In this document: positions 43,280 to 54,643 of the stretch, one piece after another
Numbering within the stretch: position 1 is the first letter of the stretch
Layout of the letters: each line of letters opens with the position of its first letter
DNA from: Endothia cerciana
Lineage: Eukaryota; Ascomycota; Sordariomycetes; Diaporthales; Cryphonectriaceae
Direction of reading: 5' to 3'
Length of the DNA stretch: 64,000 bases
Assembly: GCA_026119935.1 (NCBI GenBank)
Contig: JALRMH010000049.1
Coordinates: 1 to 64,000 of the forward strand
Notes under the pieces: model-generated
Database searches by the model: none
Told to the model about the DNA's origin: nothing
What the model saw: the letters and a program-made list of their open reading frames with translations, nothing else
Translations under genes and position numbers: made by a program

Positions 43280-46200
43280 CTATCTCCGGGGTGTTGCTGT
43301 TTTCCGACTCAGCTCAGGCCTCCTCCGTGGGGATGGATACGAGGGGGATCTGGACGCACCGTTCACCATATGCCTCTGCTTGTTGAGAAAGCTCCTGGAC
43401 TGGTCCCTCCGCTGCAACACGAGGTGGTTGCTCTGCAGCCGGCTTGTGAGGTCGTACCATGCCGTCGAGATCATGGCGTTCTCGCGCTGGAGGTTCTTGA
43501 TGATCTGCTCGTGTGTAGCCTGACGAAGTTGTCAGCTCGCTCTCCGCGCCTCGTGGGATCGATCTCAAGCAACATATGAAAGAACATAATAAAGTGAAAG
43601 CATTTCACGATACGGAGTCTCGGCACGGGACACATTTTCAAGACAGTACATTCTATTAAATCTCAACAAATAGGGAAGAGCGAAACTCACCTTCTGCGCC
43701 GCCAACGCCGATCCCGACTCCAAGGCCTTGATCCTCTTCTGAAGCTCGTACCGCTCCTGGTCTTGCTTCTCGAGTTGCTGTTCCTCGAAAAAGAAATTTC
43801 GAAAGTCAGCCGGCCGTTACGGAACCAATAGGACACACAAAAAAGAAAAACAGAGAGAAATCAAGTACGAATCTACTTCGCAGTAGACTTTTTGAGGAAA
43901 CTGATCAAGCTGCGCCTATTCTTCTCCTTGGTCCCATTGAGGGTCTGCTGCTGGAACGCAACCATCTCGGGGGGCGGAGTCACTTGTCTCAGGAAAGGAG
44001 GAACGCGCTGCAGGCTTGGGGGAATATCCCCGTCCGCCCCGTCCACCGGGCGGTGCTTCCCGCTCAGCACCACGGAAGGGGGCAGGGCCAGTGTGAAGGG
44101 TGAGCCACTCAGCTCCTCCTCCTTGATCGATCCCAGGGCGGAACCCGGCCTACTAGTAGACACGCTAGGTACACTGTACCGGGACTCCGGCGTGGCAGAC
44201 GCCACAACAGGGCTCCCGCAGCGATCGATCTCCGTGGCGGGGGCAGAGGAGCGATACGACAAGAGATTTCTGCGACGCTTTACCTCTTTCTGCTGCTTGA
44301 CACGCTCGCGCAGCTTGTCGGACCTGGACTTGGAGTTCTTGAGCACCTCGTACGCGGCGGGGTCGACACCGGATGGTGTGGCGGAGGCCTCGGAGGGCTC
44401 CAGGTCTCTCTCCTTGGACAGCTTCTCCTTGGCGACGAGCGCCTCGAGCAGCTGGCCCTTGTGCATGTTGTTCTCGATCTCGAGGTTGTTGTACCGCGCA
44501 CGCAGGGCCTCGAGCTCCTTTCGCAGCGACATCGCGATCAGCTGGTCGGACTGCTTGAGACGCTCGAGCCCGCTGAGGCGGTCCTCGCCGACGGCATCCA
44601 CTGTGTGGGCGTAGTCAGCATAAACATCATGTCCTTCCTCGCCAAGGTAGTAACGAGGGTCGTCGAGCAACGCACAATCGGTCTTCATGGCCAACATGTC
44701 GCGGTCCTTGTCCTTGGCGACCTCCTCGAGCTTGCGGAGCTTCGTCCTCAGCTCGTCGAGCTCCCGCTGGGTCTTGTGGCTCGACTCCCGCTGGTTCTGG
44801 AATGCGACATGCCTGTAGAAGTCTGAGGTGAGCAATGCGAGCGAACCGTGTTTGAGGGCCTCCTCGATGCCGTTGACTAACCCTTCGCCGGTCATGTTCT
44901 TGATCAGAGCCTCGATCTGCTCCTGGGCCACGCCGTACTTCTCGAAGATCGTCTCGTACTTCTTCGCCGCGATGTCCCGCTCCGTCTTCACCCGGTCCAG
45001 CTCGCGACGCATATCGTCGGACTGGGCGGATGTTACGCCGTGCCGCAGGACCTCGATCTCGGCCTCGAGTAACTTGACCTTTGAGAAATCATTTGTTGTC
45101 TGCTGCAGCTCCTGTTCGAGGTTGCCAAGGGAGGCATCGCCGGCTCCGGGGGATGATGCCCGCGGTATATCCCCGCCCGCATCCATCTCCTTCAGGTCCT
45201 CGATGTATCTCTCGTTGACGGTGTGTTGGTGCTGAAGCTGGGCGAACTCGGTGCGGAGTTCCTCGTAGAGCTCCCTGTAGTGGTCCTTCCGGTCGCGCTC
45301 GTCGTTAAGGGACTGCTCAATCGTGGTCATGGCGGCAAGCATCTCCTTCTCGGTCGCCTGCAGGCGGTCCCTCTCCATGAGCGACCGCTGCAGCTTATCA
45401 TCGAGCTCCTTGCGGGCCTCCAACTCATACTGGAGGCTCGCGACCTCCTGCTCGAGATTGCGCTGCGCGGCCAGCTTCTGCTTGTACCGCTCCGCGGCGT
45501 TGGCCCGCCTCTCGAGGTCCTGCATCTGGTGGTGCAGCTCGTCGTACCTGTCCTTGTACTCCTGGCTCTCGGCGCTGCTGGCCTTGTACCGCTCGACCTC
45601 GACCTCGAGCTGGCGCTGGCGCGTCTGGTAGGTGTCGATGGCCTCCTCCTGGCCGGCGATGAGGCTGGCCTGCTCCTCGATCTTGCGCTGGAGGGCCTGC
45701 ACGCGCTGGCTCTCGTCGGCGCCGTGCAGCTTCCTGAGGTCCTCCAGCTCGCCCTCGACCTCGGCCAGCTTGGCCTTGATCTCGTCGTGCGACTCCTGCA
45801 GGTAGCTGTGGCGGGTGTTGAGGTCGGCGTACCTTTTGGTCGCCATGTCCAGCTCGCGGACCTTCTTCTCGAGCTCGGCGACGAGCTTCAGGCGCTCCTC
45901 CTCGTCCTCGAGGCCCGGGTCGCGGTCCCTCGCGTCCTCCAGGGACGCGGCCTCGGCCAGCTCCTTCATCTGCCCCTGCTTCTCCTCCACGATGCGGCGG
46001 ATCTCGTTCTGCTCGGCGGGGCCGAACTCGCTCTGCAGCTTGTTGATGAAGCTGAGGCGCTTGTCCTCGTCCGAGTTGAAGACGGCGGTGGCCAGGAAGA
46101 CGGCCACGAGCTGCGCCAGGCCGGCGGCGTCCGGGTTCTCGGCGACGGCGCGGAAGTCGGCGACCCTGACGAGGGGCACGCACTCGGGGGCGTCACGGCG

Positions 46201-46437
46201 CATGTACTTGAAGAGGCCCTTGTAGACGGACTGGAGGTTGCGCTTCTGCGTCAGCCAGCGCGAGGAGCCCAGGTTCGCGTCGAGCTCGGAGGTGTCGTAG
46301 GAGGGGTCGAGGTCGTGCAGGACCTGCGAGAGGGTGATGCCGTCGGCCAGGTCGGCCATGGACTCGGCGGGCGCGGTGACGGGGAAGGTGTTGACCCATT
46401 TTAGCAGCGCGGCCTGCGCGGCTGGACTGAATGGCAT
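43280..46437 (-). CDS. hookA: Hook-family dynein adaptor of early endosomes
   Basis: Complement of exons 44284-46437, 43691-43783 and 43280-43519; 828 aa. The N-terminal Hook/CH-like domain (MPFSPAAQAALLKWVNTFPV, HDLDPSYD, LSFINKLQSEFG) binds dynein light intermediate chain. It is followed by about 550 residues of coiled coil. The last exon carries the conserved Hook C-terminus RENAMISTAWYDLTSRLQ and SRSFLNKQRHMVN, which matches the SAWYN...SFLxxQR block of animal Hooks that binds FTS/FHIP on endosomes. ATG 46437 is the first in-frame ATG. A 23-codon uORF starts at 46592. The 500-nt intron 43784-44283 is open for 137 codons after the donor, so retention gives an 854-aa form ending SFLKKSTAK without the cargo-binding C-terminus. 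Confidence 0.88.
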
Positions 46438-48371
46438 CGTGACCGGTGGCGCCGTGGTGGTTGTGCGCGGTGGTGAGAAGGAGGGAAGAGGTACGTGTAC
46501 GGGCGGTGTGGGAGCAACGTTTACGACAGGTCGGGCGGGTGTGGGTACGGTGCTCTCGAAGGCTTGGGGAGGGTGGGTTCGAGGCGGGTCATCCAAAATG
46601 GGGGGAGTAGGGAAGGGGCCTGGGCAGCGAACACAAGATGATTAGGTACTATGTAGTCGGCGATGGTCTTCCCAGAGGAAGCGTGGAGTTCCAGCAGCGA
46701 TCAGGCTCGTGGGACCGAGGGCATGTCTAACGAATCATCAACTGGTCAAATCGGAAGCCTGTCCTCTTTATATTGACCCGTGGGCCCCCGGCGATATCAG
46801 GAGCAGGCGGTGGGTTCGTCAATGCGCTTGGGAGGAGTAGCATGCAGCACGCAAAGGCCCTTGGGCGACGTCGTGTCGGCCCTGGACTATGCCCTTTTGT
46901 CACAAGACAATGACGCGCGGCCCAGGTGTCGATTGTTTGGGTTCTCGTCTATTGTATATGCCGGGCTATCTTGTTCGTCTTGTTGTCTGCCAACGGCCTT
47001 GTGTCCTCCCTTAGGGCATTGTCAGGAGCACCGGCTGTAGTCAAGGCAGGGAGAAGGGCCTCTGCTCGCGGGAGACGCACGGGCTTGGTACTGTACAATA
47101 GGAGCATGAAGCTCAGAGGATGGGTCAGATGGTCCCTCGCCTGAGGCCTTAATCTTATCGAGGTTCATCCCTATCTGGTCTAGCCGGCCTGTCACGAAAC
47201 CAACCTAGTGTAGCACGGGGGCTGCACGGGCATGCCAGCCTACCGATTTACAGGGTACTCGAGCACGGGCGGTTGCTGTAGCGGGCTTGACTGTAACTGT
47301 GTAACCCCCCCGCGAGAACAATTGCGCTGTCCACCTTTTTTTTTATGTAGATTGAGCTGCGCACCCTGGGCCACCCATACTGAAGTTGTACAGTAGGGTC
47401 TCTTCAGGCTGGTCAGCTCTGCGAAGCCATGGGTCAGACTGCAGTGTTGGTGTGACGAGTAATCATGGAACGGAGGGGCCAGAGACGATATCAATCATCA
47501 TCATCGCCATCATCATTTAGTCACTGCCTCGTCCACCTTGGAGACGACTCCGCCGAGCTGATCCCTTGCATCGGATGGCAGGAAGGGGCCACGATCAGAG
47601 TGTTGTCTCACCCACATATCCCGTAACCACGTCTCGATCCTCAACCGCTTGTGAGGTCCATCTTCGGGGCTCATCTCTAGGAGCCGGACCAGGCAGGGAT
47701 AAGGCCATGCTATGCAGACGGGAGAGACATCAGTATACCAATGAGGCCTCGGACAAGTCTATTAATCGGCGATGCCACGAGGAGGAACGCTTTCAGGATC
47801 GGTGATAATTACACCGTCACCACCGTGGTCTGGTTTGTTCAGGTCGTCCAGCGCTCCAAAGGCGGCACCGCCCCACCAGAGGAGCCCAACGGACAGACCA
47901 GAGACCCCTCTCACCTTCTCCGGCAAAGATGGCGCGAGGTGAGGGCTCCACAAGACACCCCGGGCCGGAGGATGTTCAAAGTGGTAGAGCGGGCACAGGA
48001 ATTGATGGTCCGTCAGAGGATCTGGGCGTGCACAGCACTGGTACGTCCTGCTGATGAAATGACTTTGGCTTTGATTTGACTCCTTGACAGCCAATAAACT
48101 CCATATTCCAAAGTGACCAGCCTTGTTCGGCAAAGCGAATGTCCACTGCGAACTCCCACAGCCTAGTCCTCACTTTCGAAGGGAGGGGCTTTTCCCACCC
48201 TTCATAGGGATAGCCAAGTCCGTCTTGCTTGGCAGGTAGGCAGGTATCCGTTTTCCCCTCTTGTAACGCCGGTCCAACCAAACATCAATAAACCTTCGCG
48301 GGGTAGCGGAGGGGGAAACCAGCCTATATACCCGTCGCCGTCAAGAGCCTGTCGAGGCATGTCGGAAATGT
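46438..48371. other. Intergenic, no gene recognised
   Basis: Neither strand shows a convincing gene over 1.9 kb. The left end is the Hook leader with the uORF at 46592. Confidence 0.5.
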
Positions 48372-48799
48372 CTAGGCCAGGTACGCCGCCCCGTTTGTCT
48401 GGACGACCTCGTCCTCCTCGACCTTGGCGCCGTTGGACTGGGCAAAGACCTGCATGTTCTCGAAGACCTTTTCCCCGGCGGTCGCGGCGAAGCCCCTGCG
48501 ACTCTCGTCAGTATCTATCTCCCTAAATCTGTCACCCCAGCGCCGTGCGCCTCGGCGCTGCTCTTCCGACGGCGGAAGGGGGGTGGGTAGAGAAAGGGGT
48601 CGGTGGGTCAATCGTACTTGATCAGGCTGTACTCGTGGGTGATCTGGCCCTTGGCGTCCTTGACCATCTGCTTGGCGGCATTGACGACGTCGTCGGCCAC
48701 GCCCTTGTCGAAGGAGACGAGGAAGCTCTTCTGCACGTCGACGGCGCTGATGCCCATGACGGCGGAGAGGAGCAGGAGGAGGTACGAGATCAGCTTCAT
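48372..48799 (-). CDS. Small secreted I9-type peptidase inhibitor
   Basis: Complement of exons 48618-48799 and 48372-48495; 101 aa. A clear signal peptide (MKLISYLLLLLSAVMGISA) is followed by an inhibitor I9/subtilisin-propeptide-like fold: KSFLVSFDKGVADDVVNAAK, GQITHEYSLIKGFAATAGEK and VFAQSNGAKVEEDEVVQTNG. Stand-alone I9 proteins such as yeast Pbi2 inhibit subtilisin-type proteases (proteinase B). The signal peptide here suggests action in the secretory path or outside the cell. No protease gene lies next to it; the subtilisin remnant is 20 kb away. Confidence 0.88.
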
Positions 48800-51700
48800 T
48801 GTTGCGGTGTCAGCCTGGCGGTCTGTGCGGCCTGGTGCTGTCGCGGCGGTCGATCGTGGATATTTTTGTCGGGGACGATAGTCGTCTCGGGGTGAGTCCA
48901 AGATGGGTTTGCCGGTTGAGTTGTTGGCTGTTTTATGATGTTCGGTAGAGATGCAGATGTGGGAGTGGAGGTGTCGTTGATGTCGGTAGTGGTAATCTAT
49001 GGGGCCCGTTCTAGGGACGCCCTGGCCTTTGAATGCTGCCCGTGACGCATTGCAATGGTGATCCGGCCGGGCCGTCCTTGGCCTGTCCTATGTTAGCCCC
49101 TGTCAGAACTTCGACTCGTTTCGCTGGATGGGGCTTGGCATGGGTGCAGCCCCCCAGGGGCCTGGACCCTCTGGAACCTCAGGCTTTGTGGCACTAGGTG
49201 ATAAAGGCTTCCCGCAGCTCGCTTTGCTGACCGATCTGATCTGATCCGGTGGTTTGCCCACCCGTCACCCCACCTGCACTACGGGGTACACGATCTTCGG
49301 ATGACATCTCTGACCGGCTTCAGCTCAATGGCCGTGGCAGGCGACACACTAACAACCTTAGGGTTCCTATCCACTGTGCGTTGTCGCTCCGGATCGACAA
49401 TCTTTCAGTGGGGTCCGCGGTCGAGAACCTATTTTCTGCGGGGTGAGTAAGCTGACCCACGGTTTGAGGTTTCCACCCTGAACAGAACAGATGGTCGTCG
49501 CGATGGGTCGGGACACCGGGTGCAAGAGGACCAAGGGCGGCCATGCGTGTTGGATTAGCGCTGCCGTCGTCATCCCACACTGGCTCTGTTAAACTCCCGG
49601 ACTCCGGACGGGATCTTCATCAGTCGACCCAACGACAGTGCCTTTTCTGTACTCCATATTTATACTCTCACATTTGTTCACGAGCCACACACACCGCGAA
49701 CAATAGATGGCGCCGGTGAAGTCCATGTCGTTGATCGTGACACTGGCTCAGGAAGTAAAAATTGAGATTCTGAAGAGAAAAGCTGTAGTGCAATTGCCAA
49801 AAACCCTCTTGAGAATACCTTGCCACTATGGTTGCTCTTATCCCGCAGACTAGCATCCGCTCGGTAGATTGGTGAAGGCTCGTTATCATCCGCTACTAGC
49901 TCAGGGTCAAACTCTGATGCTGAAAGGCCACCACATTTGAGTCCAGGCAAAGAAGGTGAAGGGGTTAAGGGCCCCAGGGGAGGGGGGGGGGAAGGGGGGG
50001 GAAGGATACGTATGGTCTGTTGACCAAATTACTCCTTTGCCCATAACTGTTAATCTTAAACTATGCACCTAGAAACAGGTATCCTGCTGAGGTATTATTA
50101 CTATAAAATGTTCTCATTGCCTCTCGAGGATCCGTTTAGACTCCCCTGGCTTGTACTGTTTCACGCTCGCCGAACGTCTCTTCTGGAGCACTGAGCCGCT
50201 TTGCAGTCCGGTCCTGACGTTTATTAATATCAAGACCTCATTGTACGTCAAGACCACCACCGCAATATCCAGAGGTTGTGTACCATTCAAGGAGCCGTCG
50301 ATGTCTAGTCTGTTCCGTGCGCACATGGTGATTAGTGGTTCTTTGTACGGTCTGATTGGGCTTCCGCTTGTGCTCGTACTACCGAGGACCACGACGTCTA
50401 TACCGAGACAATGTTTCTGCTCTGTTGGCCTGCTCTTTGGTCTATGCCACCGGAGGCATACGGCCGTGGGGCAGATAAAGACATTGACATACAGTCAACC
50501 TAGCCACCGGCCTCGGCTTCTCGGAGACCGACTACGCAAAGCGCTTGAAGAGATGGCTCGAGGTCTCTTTCGTTGCCCGGGATTGATTTCACACATCGCT
50601 ATTCCTCGTCAGGTTATCCTCTCTATTTTTCAGCACTAAGCTGGGCAACACTGTGCAATGTTAGAAGTATATCTCGTGGCCGGCCTTTGACCTCGCCATG
50701 ATCACTTGCATCGAGTCTACTGGCGACATGGAGTTCTACTGTCTAGGAGACGTCTCTGTGATACATGTGGAGACAGACCTGTTTCTCGTTGCTTGATTCG
50801 CTTGAGGTAATAAAAAAGGTCATCCACAGCGAAATATTGAAAGAAAATCAGTCTCGTAGTGTCATAATTATTAAGCGCCGTGGCGCTTCTATTAGCCATC
50901 GTAATGTATCCATGACAGTGACCCGGTGCAGGACTACCGGACCGTGGTATGAGCAGCGATGACATCGAGTCCGAAAGCACGAAGCGGCTGAGGATTTGCC
51001 ACAGATCATAGCATTCACATTTTACATCGCATTGGCTCGCCGGTGGTGGTGTGGGAACTCAGTAAGCAACATCGTCCACCTCGCCGCTTCTCTGAGATGG
51101 TGCTTCCTCTTCTCGATTTTTGCAAGCTGTCCTGGAAAGTCTTCTTTCCCGCCTTCTCCGATCTTTCCGTGCAATAATTACTTTACAAAATATGCTACAT
51201 CCAGACCAAGGTTGCTGGGATGAATGGTGACGGCTGTAGAAATCTTGGCGGGATGAGGACAGCTAAGGCGCTTGGATTATAGCAAGTACTCTCTCGGCAC
51301 CCAGAAGACACTGTCATCCACGTGGGTCAGTAAATTGTGTTGCGGCCCGGAGGCAAACTCTCCAAGGTTCGATTTCAGTGTAGACAAGTCTGCTATCTTG
51401 GAGGTTCACGGACCCGCCATGAATTCCACAGCGTTCAAAACACTGCTGCCTAAAATCACATCATAGGCGTTAATTGGCCGCTCACGTTACCTATATCATA
51501 TGACCGGAATTCCAGGCACAATGAGAGATAGCCAAGCCAGCAGTCCGGCCTTCCCGAATCAGGAACATGATTTTGATGGCAATTACAATATCGGGCGCAC
51601 AGGTTGCCACCCTGATGTTCTCTCTTCAGAGATCTTATGAAGGTTCCCAATAGCCTCGGACAGTTATGCTGAGGTCGCAGAAGTCAAAATTTGAAGTTCA

Positions 51701-51915
51701 AACACGCATAAAGTGCTGGAAAGGAAGGAAACACCATCCCGTAAAGATGCCAGGCATGTTCAAAGTAGGCATGAAGAAAGCAAGACGACATCGGCTCGCG
51801 GGAGCATCCAGACCTTATTCGTACACATGTGCCTCCCAGAACCTAAATAATTTAATCCAAACGCCAGATTGATACAATATTACCAGTTTGCCCCTATGGA
51901 TCTAACGGATAACCC
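48800..51915. other. Accessory spacer with unresolved coding-like fragments
   Basis: No gene can be modelled with confidence. Protein-like pieces occur on both strands: GSLNGTQPLDIAVVVLTYNE on the minus strand (about 50220-50310), GLGFSETDYAKRLKRWLE on the plus strand (about 50510-50570) and DMEFYCLGDVSVIHVETDLF on the plus strand (about 50727-50787). Each is followed by stops or frame changes. These could be more decayed genes. G-runs lie at 49980-50010. Confidence 0.35.
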
Positions 51916-52317
51916 TCAATTTACCGTGATCTGACTCCTTTCTGAAACATTGGAACGGCGACTTCGTAGGCTACCCGGGCCACATTGATAACCACAGTAT
52001 TCCGCAAGTTTGACCTTGTTTGGAGTATCGGTCAGCCTCAGCATCCAGTGTTACAGTCACCTGGCCAGTCACTCACAAGGCTGAAGTCTTTCGATGCTCC
52101 TATGATGTACACATTGTTCCGCATCTTTCATCTGGGTCAGCGCCAATCCAGGCTCAAGCACAATGTAGGAGGGATCTGATAGTACCCGAATGCGGAATCC
52201 TGCATCCCCAAACTTTTCTGCAAGCCAGGTCGGTAACCTCTTGGGGTCTGGCACATATTTTGCCGGAAGTTCTCTGTTGACCTCAAACTCATCCTGAGAC
52301 ACCTCGTGGACAGACAT
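51916..52317 (-). CDS. Very small three-exon gene, member of a local mini-gene family
   Basis: Exon 1 (52186-52317) starts MSVHEVSQDEFEVNRELP and ends with LAEKFGDAGFRIR (44 codons). A 61-nt intron (GTACTA...GAAAG, with GCGCTGAC branch) leads to exon 2 (52077-52124), exactly 16 codons: MRNNVYIIGASKDFSL, followed by a perfect GTGAGT donor. Exon 3 is uncertain; the best in-phase acceptor gives 51916-52014 (VKLAEYCGYQ...). Without splicing the first frame also reads on to 52069. Exon 2 and the end of exon 1 match the modules at 53.6 and 60.3 kb in sequence pattern, exon length and intron phase. Function unknown. No signal peptide or TM segment. Confidence 0.5.
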
Positions 52318-53495
52318 TGGCGGGGAGCCTGGTCTGGAGAAACAAGGATGAGATCTGGTGAGCGTGTAGAGGCCGATTTGTCGTGAGAAGAATATGCCGC
52401 AAGCTTCGTGGATATGTAAACAAACTGGCGGCTCGGCTAGAAAATGCTAATAGGATATTGATCTGAGGGCGTTGATGTGACGGGAAATGATGAACAGCGC
52501 ACGAGCGGGGCCCTCACCTATTTGCGCGGGATGGCCCCGGTGTTCATATCATCTGACTGCAGGATAGCTAAAAGGGTCGAATTTGGGGGCGAGGGGCGGT
52601 CGGGCTCATGGCTTGGGTCGCCTCCCTTGCTGCCTCCCTTGTACTATAGTGGTAATGAGATGCAGTGGCACTTTTTCTACTTCGAAACCCTTCTGCCGCC
52701 CTACCTACCTTCGGCAAGTCCCCTCCATGCAAAGTGCCGAACTTGGTCTCTCGGAGAGCAGGCTCCCGTCCTCAGGCCCTTCAAAGTGAGAAAAGAAAGA
52801 TGAGAAAAGAAAAATGCGGCTCTGATGTGTGGGCAGAGCTGCCGCCCTGGCCTGCTCGAACTTGGCCCGATCTCCCTTGGCTGTAAGGTGGTGTGCAGCC
52901 TCTCACGACCTCTGGGCGTTCTTGAAATGTGGTCCGAGGGCTGAAGGTTGAGAGGCCTCTGTGACGCAATCAAAAGGGGTTCGAAAATGAGAGGATAAAC
53001 ATAGAAAAAACTAATGAAAGGCGTCTCAGCCTCAGATTGAGATGTAGCGAATTTGGCCGAATGACCCGATTCTGGAAGTCACTCAGATTTCCTGCACGTC
53101 TGGCCTGTAGAGGCAGATGTGACTGGCGGAGGATCTCGGCGCCATCGCGGCAATGGAGGTGGCAAGTCTTGAGGTAACACTCGTTTAGTGTAGGTATGAG
53201 GAGGACCAGAGGCGTGACGCCTCTGGTAGAAAGTGCGCGTTTTTATCGCATTTAGCCTTCCCCCCGGTGTCTTCGAAGCCGTGTGTACAGAGTCTTGACC
53301 GACAGACGATCGATGTCCTCCAACATGCCCGTTCCGCCTCAGCGGCTGCAATACTTGCATCCAGATGTTACACCTGTGTGTTGCGATAGCCGATAATGTG
53401 CGGATCATCTCCAATATCGGCAGTCTAGGATGTCCCTCTGTATCATGCCTTGTCAGAGACCTTGAGCTGGCGGTCAGATCGGCGAGTTCGCGAAC
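52318..53495. other. Spacer, no gene recognised
   Basis: The minus-strand frame 53079-53495 continues from the mini-gene exon at 53496-53543 without its own start. I do not find support for it as a long exon beyond the conserved 16 codons. Confidence 0.4.
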
Positions 53496-53583
53496 CTCTG
53501 TCAATGGACGCCAGGAAAGCAAATAGAACTTGTTGTTCCGCATCTTTGCAAACGGAAGACGTCAGCATGCCAAGTTCACTTCG

Positions 53584-53615
<32 letters not shown>

Positions 53616-53765
53616 GACCTCAATATGATATTTTCCTTGGCCGACCCTCTCGTTGAGTTTGTCACGGAGCTTGTACGGATCGATGAGTCGGCTGTCGATG
53701 ATCTGTGTTGGAGGCTCGATACTTGATCGCTTTCCGGAATGATGCCCATGCCCAGACGGAGGGCA
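53496..53765 (-). CDS. Mini-gene module, partial model
   Basis: A first recognisable exon (53619 to about 53765, acceptor CTTTCAG) contains IIDSRLIDPYKLRDKLNERV then GQGKYHIE. A 75-nt intron (GTCTGT...GCAAAG) that contains a (TG)n microsatellite leads to a 16-codon exon (53496-53543): MRNNKFYLLSWRPLTE. GT follows directly (GTTCGC), although the frame also stays open for more than 120 further codons. Exon boundary, phase 0 and the MRNN start are the same as at 52.1 kb. The true start lies in an exon I could not find, so this copy may be incomplete or decayed. Confidence 0.4.
53588..53615 (+). repeat. (CA)n microsatellite within the mini-gene intron
   Basis: Fourteen CA units. On the coding strand they form a TG run just after the GTCTGT donor. 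Confidence 0.95.
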
Positions 53766-54643
53766 CCTGAAAGTAGTTCAGCTGACCATTACTTGAGGGG
53801 GGTAGGTGGTAAGCGATCCTTCAAGCCTCTTTTTTCAACTTACTCCATCTCAAAAGGACGAGATGTGGGGGAGACAAGGCTCTGGACCTGGTATAAAAGT
53901 GCTCAAAAGTTGGAGTGTGGACAAGAGAGGCGCCGTCATGCATACCTTGAACCGGGCACTGCCAGGATATGAAGAATTGCACCTTGCCAAGATCATTCGG
54001 TACATTAATTAGGCCCGAGACGCATTCCTGCATGTGTTGCGTGACAAGTTTAGCGACTGGTCCTGGTGCATCAAAGAGATAGCACACCATCACCAGTCCT
54101 GAGATGCGATGGAACAAATCGGGTCCTTTGAAAGGATACCAACACATCAGCGAGATACATGCCAAAGAAATCTGCCCAACGTCAAACGTTCCACAGACCA
54201 AGAGACCTGGACCCGGTATAGTAGCCTCCGCTGGTACACGTGTAGTGGGCGGTAATGGGGCCAAAACCGCTGAAGTCAGCTCAGCCGAAAGGAATGGGTG
54301 GGCGGTTATCAAATGGATTTACAGGGGGCTGTTACCAGCTGGATGTCTGCGTACAAGCACTCACTGAAGAACGGGGCTGGCCGTAGTCCTGAGGCGCAGA
54401 TACACACCTTCTCCGTGCTAATTACATCGAGCCGCAGAATATCGAAAGCCTCGCTGTCAGAAATGGGATGCCTTTTCAATTTTTATTTTTTTTGTTTCAT
54501 CAATAAGTATGGAAGCATGCAACCTACCGTGAGTCAATCAATATAATCAGGCTCCTATAAACAAGATATGAGGCTGCAGACATCTGTTCGACTTATCCGC
54601 ACAGGTGACACGTACGAGCAGCTGGTAGGCTGAACGAGTGACA
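53766..54643. other. Spacer with unresolved coding-like sequence
   Basis: The minus strand has protein-like phrases (GLVMVCYLFDAPGPVAKLV at about 54030-54090; SDSEAFDILRLDVISTEKV at about 54407-54465) in different frames. I could not join them into a gene. A T-rich run lies at about 54479-54497. Confidence 0.35.

Noticed and set aside
45223..46404. 393-codon plus-strand frame opposite Hook
   Set aside because: Leu/Val/Gly-rich mirror of coiled-coil codons; not a real protein.
43873..46596. Hook start at 46596 and stop at 43873 as the sole model
   Set aside because: 46596 is TTG, not ATG. The conserved Hook C-terminus lies in later exons (43280-43783), so the spliced model is preferred and the longer frame kept only as a possible isoform.
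49678..50392. Minus-strand frames of 73-92 codons
   Set aside because: No ATG-anchored start for the best one, no splice continuity and no recognisable domain; left as unresolved.
52069..52317. 82-aa single-exon reading of the 52.1-kb mini-gene
   Set aside because: The spliced reading gives MRNNVYIIGASKDFSL, matching the 53.6-kb module; the unspliced tail has no such match.
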